Notes: generated by a model not told the origin, from the sequence alone. Positions 1-9,862 are shown, counted from the first letter of the stretch. The stretch is DNA of 64,000 nt from JAAYCI01 sp047972265 (GCA_047972265.1 JBKEAM010000046.1:4978-68977); one strand, 5' to 3'. Numbers and translations: made by a program.

Positions 1-1052
1 CCTATTGGCTCATTGCCTATGGCAATGGTTTCATCCTGCCATTGCAGGCTAAAAATACCGTTATTCCAAGAGGCAATAGGGTCTTTAATTACAAAGTGGA
101 AGGGTTCGGCTGTTCCGGCAAAGGGGAACTGCTCCAAAAAATGTGCAACATCTACAATTCGTGCCATGTAGTAGGGTTCGATGGTTTCTTGTACCTCGCT
201 CTCTTCTATTAAAAAGGCAATGGCTTCATCAGTATATCCGTTGCCGCGTACCTCGTCTATCATAGAAAAATGGGCCGAAATAAAATTCCACAGCCCCTTA
301 CGGGCCTCTTGGTTAAGGTAAAACATCTCTTTAATATGAAAGACATCTTCGGCTATCCAGTAAAACATGCATCCTTCGGGCTGGTTTTGGACATTGTAAT
401 ATACCGCAGCGGTACGCTCATCTTCGTTTTCCCAGCGCCAATATTCGTCCCAATGTATTTTACTGCGCAGCATGGCGCCATGTGTGGCATGGGCAAAAAT
501 ATCATAGGCAATGCCAACATCATCGTCTGTAGCCGAAAGGCGCTCTACATGGCCGGATACATCAACCGGTTTTGGTAGTTGGGTGTCTTTAAGCACAAAA
601 GTCATATGGTCGGAAATAATCTCCCAACCTTTACGCCGGTAATAGGGGATGCTGTAGGGATATAAAAAAGAGATCCACTGCTGTTTTTCCCTCATATCGG
701 TAAGGGCACGCTTAATAAGGTCTACCATCAGGCCCTGGCTAGAATATTCGGGATAGGTGCCAACACCCGTTACGCCCCCCATTTTTATAATTTTGCCATA
801 AAGGTTTACCTCGCACGGGTAAATGGATATTTGAGAAACCAGTTCGTCATCCTTATTAAACCATCCATAAACCGAGGCATTTCGTAAAACGGGGCGTTTG
901 GCGCGCTCCAGCTCTCCTTCTTCGTACCCGCCCTCTTCAAGGTCTTGCTGCGTTACCTGAAAAACATAGCGCAGCAAATCATTATATTGGTTCAGGTACT
1001 CCATACCCACTTCGCGCAGGGTAAGATTTTTATGCGGCGACTCGCCGTCCAT
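1..1052 (-). CDS. Eis-like GNAT acetyltransferase (C-terminus beyond window edge)
   Basis: An open frame runs from the ATG at 1052 to the window edge, so about 350 codons are visible and the C-terminus is missing. AGGGAG lies about 11 bases before the start. The GNAT acetyl-CoA loop appears at residues 92-108 (GVTGVGTYPEYSSQGL). It is followed by YPYSIPYYRRKGWE at about 131-144, the arrangement typical of the Eis group, where tandem GNAT folds precede a sterol-carrier-like domain. Members N-acetylate amines such as aminoglycosides or lysine side chains; the substrate here cannot be read from sequence. The protein is probably cytosolic. Family assignment is good, specific function unknown. Confidence 0.8.
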   Translation of the reverse strand, partial: MDGESPHKNLTLREVGMEYLNQYNDLLRYVFQVTQQDLEEGGYEEGELERAKRPVLRNASVYGWFNKDDELVSQISIYPCEVNLYGKIIKMGGVTGVGTYPEYSSQGLMVDLIKRALTDMREKQQWISFLYPYSIPYYRRKGWEIISDHMTFVLKDTQLPKPVDVSGHVERLSATDDDVGIAYDIFAHATHGAMLRSKIHWDEYWRWENEDERTAAVYYNVQNQPEGCMFYWIAEDVFHIKEMFYLNQEARKGLWNFISAHFSMIDEVRGNGYTDEAIAFLIEESEVQETIEPYYMARIVDVAHFLEQFPFAGTAEPFHFVIKDPIASWNNGIFSLQWQDETIAIGNEPI

Positions 1053-1129
1053 AATTAACACGACTCCCTATTTTATTTGTTGGAGAAATTAGACTTTAAA
1101 AAATGAACAGACCATTGCTGTTTAAAATC

Positions 1130-1158
1130 ATTCTAGCATAGCAGAGATGGCACAACAA
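1130..1158 (-). promoter_or_regulatory. Candidate promoter of the Eis-like gene
   Basis: On the minus strand TTGTTG (1153-1158) and TAGAAT (1130-1135) are 17 bases apart, and TG sits one base before the -10 (extended -10). It lies about 80 bases upstream of the start codon. The -35 is weak, so the extended -10 would matter. Confidence 0.45.
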
Positions 1159-1335
1159 GGGCAAATGTGCAATATTTGACCCATATACTGATATGAGATA
1201 GCCAAATGCTGTGCAAAGCGGATGGTAAACGTAGAAATATTAACGAATAATACAAACTTACCTTAATATTGAAGTAAAAATAAAATAAAAAATACTGAGA
1301 AAAAGCAAAAAAATAAATATGGAACGGCAGCGTAT

Positions 1336-1365
1336 AAAAAGAGCCCTCAGAGAAGGCTCTTTTTT
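1336..1365 (-). terminator. Intrinsic terminator after the ugd homologue
   Basis: A 10-base stem (AAAAAGAGCC with GGCTCTTTTT) encloses a 9-base loop, 11 bases past the stop codon on the minus strand. A/T runs on both sides would let it act in both directions. Confidence 0.8.
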
Positions 1366-1375
1366 GCGGTAACAA

Positions 1376-2566
1376 TCATCCGATGTGGTATAAATCCCGA
1401 GTATAAATTTTAGATGCTGCATCCTCAATTTCCAGTGTGGTGCGATTTGCAATAATAAGGTCTGCACTTTCTTTAAATATTTCAAGGTCATATTCTATTG
1501 GTAATTTTAAAAGTGTTTTATTTGGGGTAAGCTCGGGCTCGTAAATGGTAATGTCTATCCCGTGTTTTTTTAGCTGTTGTATTATTTTAAAAATAGCTGT
1601 TTCTTGCATTTTGTCTATGTTAAAATTTGCAGCTAAGCGGTAAATATCAACACTTTGAGGTTGGCGGGCCAAAACCTGGCTTACAATATGCTGTATTCTT
1701 GCTTCGTTCGATTCTACAACAGCGCTAACCATATTGCCGGGGGTTTCTTCAAACTCTGCCAGCAACTGCATAGTGCCCTTGGGCAAGCCGCTGTAGCCAT
1801 ATCCAAAAGAAGGGTTATTGTGGTGCTGCCCAATGCGAGAATCCATACAAACACCCTCTAGGATATTTTTTGCGTTTAATTTTTTTGTTTCAGAATAGGT
1901 GTCAAGCTCGTTAAAAAAGGCAAGGCGCATAGCATGAAAGGCATTTGAAAAAAGCTTTACGGCTTCGGCCTCTGTAGAGGGCATAATAAGTGACGGAATA
2001 TCTTTTTTAACGGCAGACTCCACAATTAAATCTATAAATTGCTGCGCCTGCTTGCGTTGGGTAGATTTTTGATTAGAAACCCCAACTATAATTCTAAATG
2101 GGTGTAAATTATCGTATAACGCATTGCCTTCGCGCAAAAATTCTGGCGAAAACACAATGTTTATATTTTTATTGGCCTGATAAATAGATTTTGTATAGCC
2201 GGTGGGAACGGTGGACTTTACCACCAGCAAAGAGGAGGGAGATACAGCCGCGGCCTCTTCTATGGCGGCATCTAAAACAGAGGTATCATATACTTTTGTG
2301 GAGGCATCATAGGCGGTAGGCAGCGCCAATATAATAAAATCGGCGTTTTTAACCGCGGCGGCAAAATTGGTGGTTGCGGGCAGATGAAAATCTTGCCGGG
2401 ACATAAAAGCAGATATTTCTTTGTCTTGTATAGGAGAGATACTTTGATTGATAGCATCTACCCTTGCTTGGTCAACATCGGTTAATATAACCTCGTTGTT
2501 TTGCGAGAGCAGAACAGCGATGGAAAGGCCAACATAACCGGCCCCAACAACTGTAACTTTTTTCAA
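1376..2566 (-). CDS. UDP-glucose dehydrogenase homologue lacking catalytic Cys
   Basis: This is a 396-residue member of the UDP-glucose/GDP-mannose dehydrogenase family, which oxidises UDP-glucose twice to UDP-glucuronate. I start it at the TTG at 2566, because AAGGAG lies 10 bases upstream and this places the Rossmann motif GAGYVG at residues 8-13. The family's KSTVPTGYT, SPEFLREGNAL and VKLFSNAFHAMR blocks are present, with the usual lysine and glutamates. The active-site block, normally GYCLPKDT, reads YSGLPKGT: residue 260 is Gly instead of the nucleophilic Cys, and residue 264 is Gly instead of Asp. The second oxidation should therefore fail. It may be a changed or inactive enzyme. No capsule genes flank it. 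Confidence 0.8.
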   Translation of the reverse strand: MKKVTVVGAGYVGLSIAVLLSQNNEVILTDVDQARVDAINQSISPIQDKEISAFMSRQDFHLPATTNFAAAVKNADFIILALPTAYDASTKVYDTSVLDAAIEEAAAVSPSSLLVVKSTVPTGYTKSIYQANKNINIVFSPEFLREGNALYDNLHPFRIIVGVSNQKSTQRKQAQQFIDLIVESAVKKDIPSLIMPSTEAEAVKLFSNAFHAMRLAFFNELDTYSETKKLNAKNILEGVCMDSRIGQHHNNPSFGYGYSGLPKGTMQLLAEFEETPGNMVSAVVESNEARIQHIVSQVLARQPQSVDIYRLAANFNIDKMQETAIFKIIQQLKKHGIDITIYEPELTPNKTLLKLPIEYDLEIFKESADLIIANRTTLEIEDAASKIYTRDLYHIG

Positions 2567-3302
2567 CGGTAAAAATCTCCTTCTTAAATGCTTGCGGTTT
2601 GCTATTGGTTTGGCGGCTATAACCCATGCGTCCATTTATTTGTTTGTTAAAACAATTAGCGGGCGGCAAAAGGCACATGGCTGCCGCTGCAAAAAGGACC
2701 AATGGGTAATTTAGGATGTACGATGGGACGATAAACATAAATATATCTATCTCTTTGCTTAAAGGCAGAGAGAATTAAAAAAATGAAGACCCATCTACCA
2801 ATAAATAGTAAATGAGTTGTTGGTATAAAAAAGCTATTTAAAAACGCAAGTAATTTTTGCCTTTAATAAGGCTCTTTTATTTAACCACAATTATGAATGG
2901 ATGTGTGAATAAATAGCGTAAACAACCATTATTTATCGCAGACAACGTGGGTTAAAATGACATAAAATTCATAATTTTTATAATATTTAAACGTATTTAT
3001 GCGTTTAAATAGAAAAAACAATTTAAAATTAGCTTTGATAAGGGGCTTGGCATAGATGTTTACCAACAATGTAAAATAGCAAAAAAATGGTAGGAAATAC
3101 TTGAAGGATACAAAAACAGTGTCGTTCACGAAAAAAAAATGCTGTTTACGGTGTGGGGCAAAAAAAAAACGTATCTGTATGTTATATTTAAAACATTAAT
3201 TATAAAGTGATAATGACACATCGTTGCTTGTAGGTGGTCAAAAGAATGCAAAGAGAAAAATAAGCCTGTCACTTTGCAAAATCACGGGAGGGGAACATAA
3301 TT
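2567..3302. other. Long AT-rich intergenic region
   Basis: This holds the upstream DNA of both divergent neighbours, the dehydrogenase homologue and the TetR gene. A GC-richer hairpin (GCGGCA ... TGCCGC, about 2664-2691) lies on the dehydrogenase side and an inverted repeat at 2985-3010. I see no convincing consensus promoter and no coding signal. Confidence 0.5.
2985..3010. repeat. Inverted repeat, possible operator
   Basis: Perfect 9-base arms (ATTTAAACG and CGTTTAAAT) are separated by 8 bases. It lies about 290 bases before the TetR gene and has no T-run that would make it a terminator. It could be a regulator site; no partner is proven. Confidence 0.35.
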
Positions 3303-3851
3303 ATGAAAGAGAAAAGGCGTAAGAAAATTGAAGGCATGCTTCAGGAGTTTATCCAGCAATTTAGTACGTATGGTATGGATAAGACAACCATCAAAATGCT
3401 TGCAACAGCCGTAGATTGCAACGAGGCACTGCTGTATCAATACTTTGAGGATAAAGATGATATGATTGAAAAGTGCACAGAATATCATCACGAAAAAATC
3501 GAAAATGAATTGTCTGCCCTGTGGCTGCAGCAAATTGGCGATTTAAAAAAACTGGGTGAAAAAACAATTAAATATTTAGACAGCGTAATGGAGCCCTGCC
3601 GGTTTATAATGCAGGTTATTGCGCATCCAGAATATTCTGATTGTGCAAAAGAGACAGGCATGAAAGAACAAGACCACGCGCACGAGTTTGTAGAAGAACT
3701 GCAAAAGATTTATAGTGTAACAGAAGAAGGCGCAATGGGGATTGCGCTGGGGATTAATAGTTTTGTAAACAACTATATTTTGCGGCCGGACAAAAAATGC
3801 TTCTTTTTGCAATATAACGCTCTTACGGCGGTTTTACAAAAAGCAGCTTAA
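3303..3851 (+). CDS. TetR/AcrR family transcriptional regulator
   Basis: This 182-residue protein has the TetR layout: an N-terminal three-helix DNA-binding domain (residues about 8-55, with the recognition segment EALLYQYFEDKDDMIEKC) and an all-helical ligand domain. The start ATG is preceded by GGGAGGGG. It is probably a dimeric repressor that responds to a small molecule. The ligand and targets are unknown; the next operon downstream is a broken two-component system and the divergent neighbour is the dehydrogenase homologue. A terminator follows directly, so it is a single-gene unit. Confidence 0.85.
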   Translation: MKEKRRKKIEGMLQEFIQQFSTYGMDKTTIKMLATAVDCNEALLYQYFEDKDDMIEKCTEYHHEKIENELSALWLQQIGDLKKLGEKTIKYLDSVMEPCRFIMQVIAHPEYSDCAKETGMKEQDHAHEFVEELQKIYSVTEEGAMGIALGINSFVNNYILRPDKKCFFLQYNALTAVLQKAA

Positions 3852-3861
3852 ACTGGGAAAA

Positions 3862-3897
3862 AACAGAACATCCTTTAACAAGGGTGTTCTGTTTTTT
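3862..3897 (+). terminator. Intrinsic terminator after TetR gene
   Basis: AACAGAACA pairs with TGTTCTGTT, extended by CCT/AGG around a short loop, and is followed by a run of seven T. It starts about 10 bases past the TetR stop. Confidence 0.85.
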
Positions 3898-4023
3898 TGT
3901 AAAGATATTTTATAGTATCGTTTACAAAAAGGAAAATAGTTGTTATCCTTATAAATACAAAAACAATACCTGTATGTGTAATTTGGCAGTGCTTTATATT
4001 GCGGTAGTATTGGAGTGATACAA

Positions 4024-5977
4024 ATGCAAAAAAAAAAGAGGTATAGTTTACGCAATTGTTTTTGCCGTTATTTTACTTGTATGCCTTGGGTTATTGGCAC
4101 TTATACCACTAGATAATGTTAAAATTATAGAGCCGGATGCCTCTTTAAGGGGACCGGAGGGAGAGCTGGAACTTACAGGGTATGATTTTTCTTCTCATTT
4201 AGTATACATACCCACGCAAGAATTTGAAAAATATGGGGGCCAATTATATATGCCCCAAGATTTTAAAAATGGGGGGGCATTGCCGCAAAACCAAGATGAA
4301 AAGTATATTGCAACTTATCGGCTGCGGCTGCGCCTGCCCCAAGGCAAGCTTTTGGGTATTTCGGGGTACAGCGCAGAATATGCGCAAAAAGTTTTTATAG
4401 ATGGCGAAGAGGTTTCAGCGGTTGGTGTCCCCGCAAAAACGGCAGAGGAAATGACCGCAAGCGTAAGTTTTTTACAATTTACTTTATCCCTCAAAACGAA
4501 GTAACCGATATTGTTGTACAAAGCTCGGGGTTTGGGCATATAGACGGCGGGGGGATATTTTCTTATCATATTGGTGGGCAGCAAATAATACAGGCAAGAA
4601 ATCAACTTTCTTTGCTACGCATTGGCTTTATAAGCGGTTGCATTATTTTAACCGGTATTTTATGCTTTGGTATTTTTTCTTTTTTTCCAGAGCGAAAATC
4701 CAGCATATGGCTTGGTTTAATGTGCTTTGGCATCGCACTTCGCATTTTACTGTTAGAAGAAAAAGCGATTATGAACTTATTTCCCACTTTAAAGTGGGAA
4801 ATGGTTATAGGAATGGAATACTTATCTTTGGTTGCACTGGTGTTTTGCATGTTTCAGTACATCAATGCAATATTTGATAAAAAATGCAGCAAATGGGCAG
4901 TTGGTTTTACTTGGGCGGTATGCGGTATAGACACACTTGTAGTAATAATAATGCCGTCGCTTTTTTATACACGTTTTGTACATTGGTTTCAGTATGCGGG
5001 GGTATTAATAGGGCTATATTTGGGCAGCTTTTTGGTTTATAAAATGTGGATTAAAAAAGAAAAGCGCGGCATAGAATATACATTGCTTTTGGTGGGGTTT
5101 GTGGCGTTTTTGGCAATGTCTGCCAAAGATATCGTGCAGCACGATTCTGGCAGAAACATACAGGTAATGGGGCTTACTCAGGCGGGAATGGTTATTTTTT
5201 TGGTGGCAAATATTGCCGCACTATTATTGCAGTTTTCTCGTACAGAGGGAGAGCTGGACAAAGCGCGAGAAAACGAAAAAGAGTTGGAAGAACAAAACCG
5301 GACACTGGATAAAATGAACAGCCTGAAAGAAGATTTTTTGGCGATGGTTAGCCACGAGATAAAAACCCCCTTGGCGGTTATCTCGGGCTATGCACAGATG
5401 GAAAAATGGAAGATAAAGCAGGGCAATATAAATGAAGAAAGCCTGCAAAATATGGAAACCATAAGCATTGAGAGTGTTCGCCTTTCTAAAATGGCAGAAG
5501 AGTTTTTGCGGGAATCGGGAAAAAAGCAGGAGCACCGTGAGAAGCAAAATGTAGACTTGGGTATTTTGGTGGCGGCAGGCGCTGCGTATGTGCAAACCAA
5601 TTGCCGAGGTGAAAAGAAATACACTAATAAGCAAAATACCGCCAGAATTACCGCTGTTGTTGGCAAACGAAACACTGATTTCTCAGGTGCTGTTAAACTT
5701 AATTGCAAACTCGAACAAAAATACCCAAGAGGGTGAAATATGCGTTTTTGCATTGCAGCAAAAAAATCATGTGCAAATATCTGTAGAGGATACGGGTGAT
5801 GGAATTGAGGATGAGATTTTTCCGTATATATTTGAGCGCGGTACAAGCGGCAATGATGGAAATGGGATAGGGCTTTTTCTTTGCCGCGAAGTCATTCAAA
5901 CACACGGCGGCCTTATTTGGGCCGAAAACCTGGAACTAGGCGGGTGCAGGGTTTCGTTTACACTTCCGGTAGCGTAA
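4024..5977 (+). pseudogene. Sensor histidine kinase (7TMR-DISM type), three frameshifts
   Basis: Read across frames this is one complete sensor kinase: an N-terminal membrane segment, an extracellular beta-rich domain, about seven membrane helices (4612-5230), a coiled linker, a HisKA box with SHEIKTPL, and an ATPase domain with NLIANSNKNT, DTGDGIED and GNGIGLFLCR. Three one-base shifts break it. The first is in an A10 tract at 4028-4037, where A9 would join ATG 4024 to the downstream frame. The second is in a T6 tract at 4468-4473 (T7 needed). The third is an extra base near 5570-5575. All motifs survive, so the damage is recent, is phase-variable, or is base-calling error. It would act with the regulator at 6011. 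Confidence 0.8.
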
Positions 5978-6010
5978 TTGCGGTTAAAAGTAAGATGAAG
6001 GGGCGAGATA

Positions 6011-6744
6011 ATGCGGCAGGTAACAAGCCCAGAGGGGCAGCAGAAAAAAAGAGAGTTAATCCTTTTGGTAGAGGATAACCCAGATATAATGCGTATTAAC
6101 AGTTTTTTTCTGTCTAAGGCAAAAGGGTATAGAGTAGAGGAAGCCACCACACTAGAAGAAGCGGAGCGCATGGCCGAGGCACATGGGCCCGATTTGGTTG
6201 TGATGGATATATTAATGCCCGATGGCTCCGGCATGGATTTTTGTAAAAAACTGCGCACCACAAAAAATACCCCGGTGCTTTTTTAAGTGCCTTAAGCGAA
6301 AATAAGGATATTATTGAGGGGCTGCATGTGGGGGGAGATGACTTTATCTCTAAAACCTACGATTTAGACGTACTTTCGGCACGGATAGAAGCGCTGCTGC
6401 GCCGGGCAGGGATGGAAAAAACCAGCGCAAGGGGAGATATTTATAAATACAAAAATTTTACAGTAGATTATTTGTCCCGCAGGGCCTATGTAAATGATAT
6501 GGATATTCTGCTTAAAAATAAAGAGTTTTCTTTAATGGAGGTAATGCTTAAAAACAAGGATGTACTCTACTCGGCAGAGCAACTGTACAGCCTTGTGTGG
6601 GGTATGCAGGCAGGCGAGGATGTGCGAACCATAAAGGCGCATATTTCTCGTATACGCCACAAACTTAGCGATGCCTGCCCCCTGTATGTAGAGGCCGTGC
6701 GGGGCAGAGGCTACCGCATGACGGAAAGAGAAAGCAAAAAGTAA
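6011..6744 (+). pseudogene. OmpR-family response regulator, one frameshift
   Basis: The partner of the sensor kinase starts 33 bases after it, with AAGGGGCGAG before the ATG. The receiver domain contains LLVEDNPD and the phospho-acceptor Asp in VVMDILMPDG; the C-terminus is a winged-helix OmpR/PhoB domain ending RGRGYRMTERE. A T6 tract at 6279-6284 interrupts the frame: with T7 it reads VLFLSALSENKDIIEG straight through into GGDDFISK, restoring the conserved Ser and Lys. As it stands, translation stops inside the receiver domain. The pattern matches the kinase frameshifts. Confidence 0.8.
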
Positions 6745-6869
6745 AAAGAGCGTAATATTTGTAATTAGGCATATGTTGGTAATATTTAAACAAAACCAGT
6801 GGATTTATCACCTTGTTGCCGTTTGGGAGGAAAGGTATAATAAAGAAAATGGGAAAATGAGGTGTTTTT

Positions 6870-8345
6870 GTGTACCTGCTGGCTATTGATATTGGTACAA
6901 GTGGCTGCAAGGCCTCTTTTGTAGATGATATGATGAATGTGGTTGACAGTGAAACCATAAACTACGCCACCAGCTTTGTTAAAAATGGCTGGGCAGAGCA
7001 AAATGCGCAGGATTGGTGGGATGGCGCCGTGCAGGCAGTGCGCCTGCTTTGTGCGCGCAATGCGGGTATAAAGATAGAGGGAATAGGGTGCAGCGGGCAT
7101 ATGCTGGGGATGCTGCCGGTAGATGAGCATTGCTTGCCTTTGCGCCCGGCAATGATACATGCCGATACGCGTGCCGTACAGGAACGTATGCTGTTGGAAA
7201 AAGCGTTTGGCGCGCAGAAAATGTATGAAAAAACAGGAAATGTGCTAAGCGAAACCAGCACTTTATGCAAAGCAATGTGGCTGCAAAAAAATGAACCGGA
7301 AACCTATGCAAAAGCCGCCCGTTTTTTACAATCGAAAGATTATATTGTGGCAAAGATTACGGGAAATATAGACAGTACCGATTTCTCGGATGCTTCGCAT
7401 GCAATGTTGATTGATATTTACAGCAAAAAATATCTTGAGGATGTATTTGCAGAGGTAGGTCTGCACCGGCAAAAATTTCCTGCATTGCACCGGGCTATAG
7501 ATATAGTAGGTACCTTGCAGCCGGGCCCTGCCGCAGAGCTGGGGCTGGTGCCGGGTATACCCGTTGTGGCAGGCGGGGGAGACGGCGCCTGCGCAAGCGT
7601 GGGTGCGGGTGCGGCATCGCCGGGGGATATCTACCTGTCTTTGGGCACCACTGCATGGATAGCTTATACACAGCAAGAACCAATTGTAGATAACCCGCCC
7701 CGGGTTTTTAATATTATGTCTTTAGATGCCGAAAGCTATGGGGTATTTGGTACCACACAGGCGGCCGGGCGTGTGGTAAGCTGGGTACAGGAACTGTTTG
7801 GCCTGCCATCCCCCAAAGATGTAGATTTATTGGCGGCAAAAGCACCCGCGGGCAGCAACGGCCTGTTGTTTTTGCCCTATATAGAGGGCGAGCGTTCGCC
7901 TATATTTGACGCAAAGGCCAAAGGCGACTATTTTGGCATTGGCCCTGTACACAAAAACAGACATTTTGTGCGTGCGGCATTAGAGGGAACCGCCTACGCA
8001 TTGCGGGATATTTTATCTGTAATGCGAGAGAAAGAAGAAATTACAGAGCTGCGCATACTGGGTGGTGGGGCAAAATCGGCATTTTGGAAGCAGATTATTG
8101 CGGATGTGGCCGAAGTAAGCCTTGCGGATATTACCGCCTCTGCGGAAAGCGGAACCTCGCTTGGCGCTGCTGTTGCAGCCGGGGTGGGCATTGGTGCCTT
8201 TAAAGATGTGGCCAGCGCCGCGTCAAAAATAGGCATACGCTCGCGTACAAGCCCCAATAAAGAAAATGCCGAGGTACACAGGCAGGCATTTACTAGGTAT
8301 AAAAAATTATATAAGCAACTGCAGCCCTTGTTTGCAGAAGCTTAA
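6870..8345 (+). CDS. xylB: FGGY-family carbohydrate kinase, xylulokinase-like
   Basis: This 491-residue kinase starts at GTG 6870, with GAGGTG a few bases upstream. The N-terminal phosphate-binding segment AIDIGTSGCKASFVD and the C-terminal LRILGGGAKSAFWKQIIAD are FGGY signatures; SLGTTAWIAY is the second phosphate loop. Xylulokinases phosphorylate D-xylulose for the pentose phosphate pathway, and length and sequence style fit. No xylose isomerase or transporter lies beside it, so the substrate is inferred from family resemblance only. It stands alone between the broken two-component operon and a strong bidirectional terminator. Confidence 0.7.
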   Translation: MYLLAIDIGTSGCKASFVDDMMNVVDSETINYATSFVKNGWAEQNAQDWWDGAVQAVRLLCARNAGIKIEGIGCSGHMLGMLPVDEHCLPLRPAMIHADTRAVQERMLLEKAFGAQKMYEKTGNVLSETSTLCKAMWLQKNEPETYAKAARFLQSKDYIVAKITGNIDSTDFSDASHAMLIDIYSKKYLEDVFAEVGLHRQKFPALHRAIDIVGTLQPGPAAELGLVPGIPVVAGGGDGACASVGAGAASPGDIYLSLGTTAWIAYTQQEPIVDNPPRVFNIMSLDAESYGVFGTTQAAGRVVSWVQELFGLPSPKDVDLLAAKAPAGSNGLLFLPYIEGERSPIFDAKAKGDYFGIGPVHKNRHFVRAALEGTAYALRDILSVMREKEEITELRILGGGAKSAFWKQIIADVAEVSLADITASAESGTSLGAAVAAGVGIGAFKDVASAASKIGIRSRTSPNKENAEVHRQAFTRYKKLYKQLQPLFAEA

Positions 8346-8352
8346 GAAGTGC

Positions 8353-8384
8353 AAAAGCCCCCGTATTTATATACGGGGGCTTTT
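8353..8384. terminator. Bidirectional intrinsic terminator
   Basis: Perfect 14-base arms (AAAAGCCCCCGTAT and its complement) enclose a TTAT loop between the convergent xylB-like and cysK genes. It serves both strands. Confidence 0.92.
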
Positions 8385-8429
8385 GTGTGACTATATAAAA
8401 AAGAAAGAGAGAGAAGGAAGGAGGCTTAT

Positions 8430-9362
8430 TTATTCGGCAAACATGGCGGTAGATAGATAGCGCTCGCCGGTATCCGGGAAAATCGCAACAATCAGTTTGC
8501 CTTTGTTTTCTTCGCGTTTTGCAAGCTCTACTGCGGCATGCAGTGCGGCGCCGGAGGAAATACCTACCAGTACACCTTCGGTGCGGGCAATGCGGCGGCC
8601 GGCGGCAAATGCGTCTTCATCGGCAACGGTAACAATTTCGTCATAGGCTGCGGTATCCAGCGTATTGGGTACAAACCCTGCGCCAATACCCTGTATTTTA
8701 TGGGGACCCTTTTGCCCGGTAGAAAGCACAGGAGAACCGGCGGGCTCTACTGCAACAATTTTAATGTTTGGGTTTTGCTTTTTAAGGTAGTGGGCAGCAC
8801 CGCTTATGGTACCACCGGTGCCAACACCGGCAACTAAAATATCTATTTTGCCATCGGTATCGTTCCAAATTTCGGGGCCGGTGGTTCTTTCGTGCACAGC
8901 GGGGTTGGCCGGGTTTTCAAACTGACGGGGCATAAAGCTGTTGGGGGTAGAGGCGGCAAGCTCTTCTACGCGTTGTATAGCGCCGGGCATGCCGTTGGCA
9001 CCGGGGGTAAGCTCTAGCTGTGCGCCATATACACGCAGCAGGTTGCGGCGTTCAATGCTCATGGTTTCGGGCATGGTTAAAATCAATTTATATCCACGGG
9101 CGGCGGCCAAGGCGGCCAAACCGATACCGGTATTGCCGGAGGTAGGCTCTATAATAACAGAACCCGGCTTTAATGCGCCAGAAGCCTCTGCATCATCCAG
9201 CATGGCAAGGGCAATTCTGTCTTTAACACTGCCGCCAACATTAAACAGCTCTAGTTTTGCAACAACGGTTGCGGCAAGGTTATCTTCTTTTTCAATATGT
9301 GTAAGCTCTAAAAGCGGGGTGTTGCCAACAAGTTCGGAAATATTTTTTTTGATGTCGCTCAT
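8430..9362 (-). CDS. cysK: Cysteine synthase A (O-acetylserine sulfhydrylase)
   Basis: This 310-residue PLP enzyme makes cysteine from O-acetylserine and sulfide. The PLP lysine is in GGSVKDRIAL, the substrate loop is EPTSGNTGIGLA, the phosphate-binding loop is GVGTGGTISG and the C-terminal serine motif is GISSGAAL. Length and motif order are those of CysK. It lies 33 bases after the Rrf2-type regulator and is probably cotranscribed from the promoter at 9863. In Bacillus, CysK also binds the regulator CymR, so the pairing suggests a cysteine-sensing unit. Cytosolic. Confidence 0.93.
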   Translation of the reverse strand: MSDIKKNISELVGNTPLLELTHIEKEDNLAATVVAKLELFNVGGSVKDRIALAMLDDAEASGALKPGSVIIEPTSGNTGIGLAALAAARGYKLILTMPETMSIERRNLLRVYGAQLELTPGANGMPGAIQRVEELAASTPNSFMPRQFENPANPAVHERTTGPEIWNDTDGKIDILVAGVGTGGTISGAAHYLKKQNPNIKIVAVEPAGSPVLSTGQKGPHKIQGIGAGFVPNTLDTAAYDEIVTVADEDAFAAGRRIARTEGVLVGISSGAALHAAVELAKREENKGKLIVAIFPDTGERYLSTAMFAE

Positions 9363-9395
9363 GATAGAGACTCCTTTTATAATTAATGTTATATT

Positions 9396-9833
9396 TTATA
9401 TAGAATAATCGGGAACATATGGTCCGCTGGCCTGATCAATCAGGTCTTGCAGGGTGGTTGCATTTAAGTACTCGTCAATCGTCGCGACCAATCCCTGCCA
9501 AAAAGGCAATGTGGGGGAATCGGCCGCGTTTGTACAGCGTTCCCGTTGGTTGTCTGTATATTCTGCGGGTAGCAGAGGGCCTTCGGTGGCATGCAATATA
9601 TCCCCTACAGTATAAGAAGAGGGGGCCTGTGCCAAACGGTACCCGCCCTGGGGGCCTCTTTCACTTTGCAATATCCCGGCTTTTGTAAGCGGGCTTATAA
9701 TTTGTTCCATATACTTCATAGAGATATCCTGCCTGCTGGAAACTTCCCGCAAAGATACGAAGCTGCCATTGCTGTGTACGGCAATGTCTACCATCATGCG
9801 CAATGCATACCTTCCTTTTGTAGAAATTAACAT
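9396..9833 (-). CDS. Rrf2-family regulator, CymR-like
   Basis: This 145-residue protein begins LISTKGRYALRMMVDIA, the classic Rrf2 N-terminus, followed by a winged helix (SLREVSSRQDISMKYMEQI) and the GPQGGYRLA wing. It has one Cys (RERC), not the three-Cys cluster that binds Fe-S in IscR/NsrR, so a CymR-type role is more likely. It precedes cysK. Three copies of AATAGG overlap its own promoter, which suggests autoregulation. CymR identity is inference from context. Confidence 0.85.
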   Translation of the reverse strand: MLISTKGRYALRMMVDIAVHSNGSFVSLREVSSRQDISMKYMEQIISPLTKAGILQSERGPQGGYRLAQAPSSYTVGDILHATEGPLLPAEYTDNQRERCTNAADSPTLPFWQGLVATIDEYLNATTLQDLIDQASGPYVPDYSI

Positions 9834-9862
9834 TTTAATATCCTTCCGTTTATGATATCCCT

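Larger units (their letters stand above)
1053..1375. other. Intergenic stretch between Eis-like gene and ugd homologue
   Basis: These 323 bases hold the candidate promoter of the Eis-like gene and the terminator after the dehydrogenase. The AT-rich middle shows no plausible gene: short open frames there lack a ribosome-binding site and family resemblance. Confidence 0.6.

Noticed and set aside
2929..3129. 66-codon leftward open frame in AT-rich DNA
   Set aside because: Composition is that of random AT-rich sequence and no start signal is present.
4094..4504. Separate small gene for the kinase sensor domain
   Set aside because: It has no good start and its protein continues in another frame directly into the membrane domain, so it is a fragment of the kinase.
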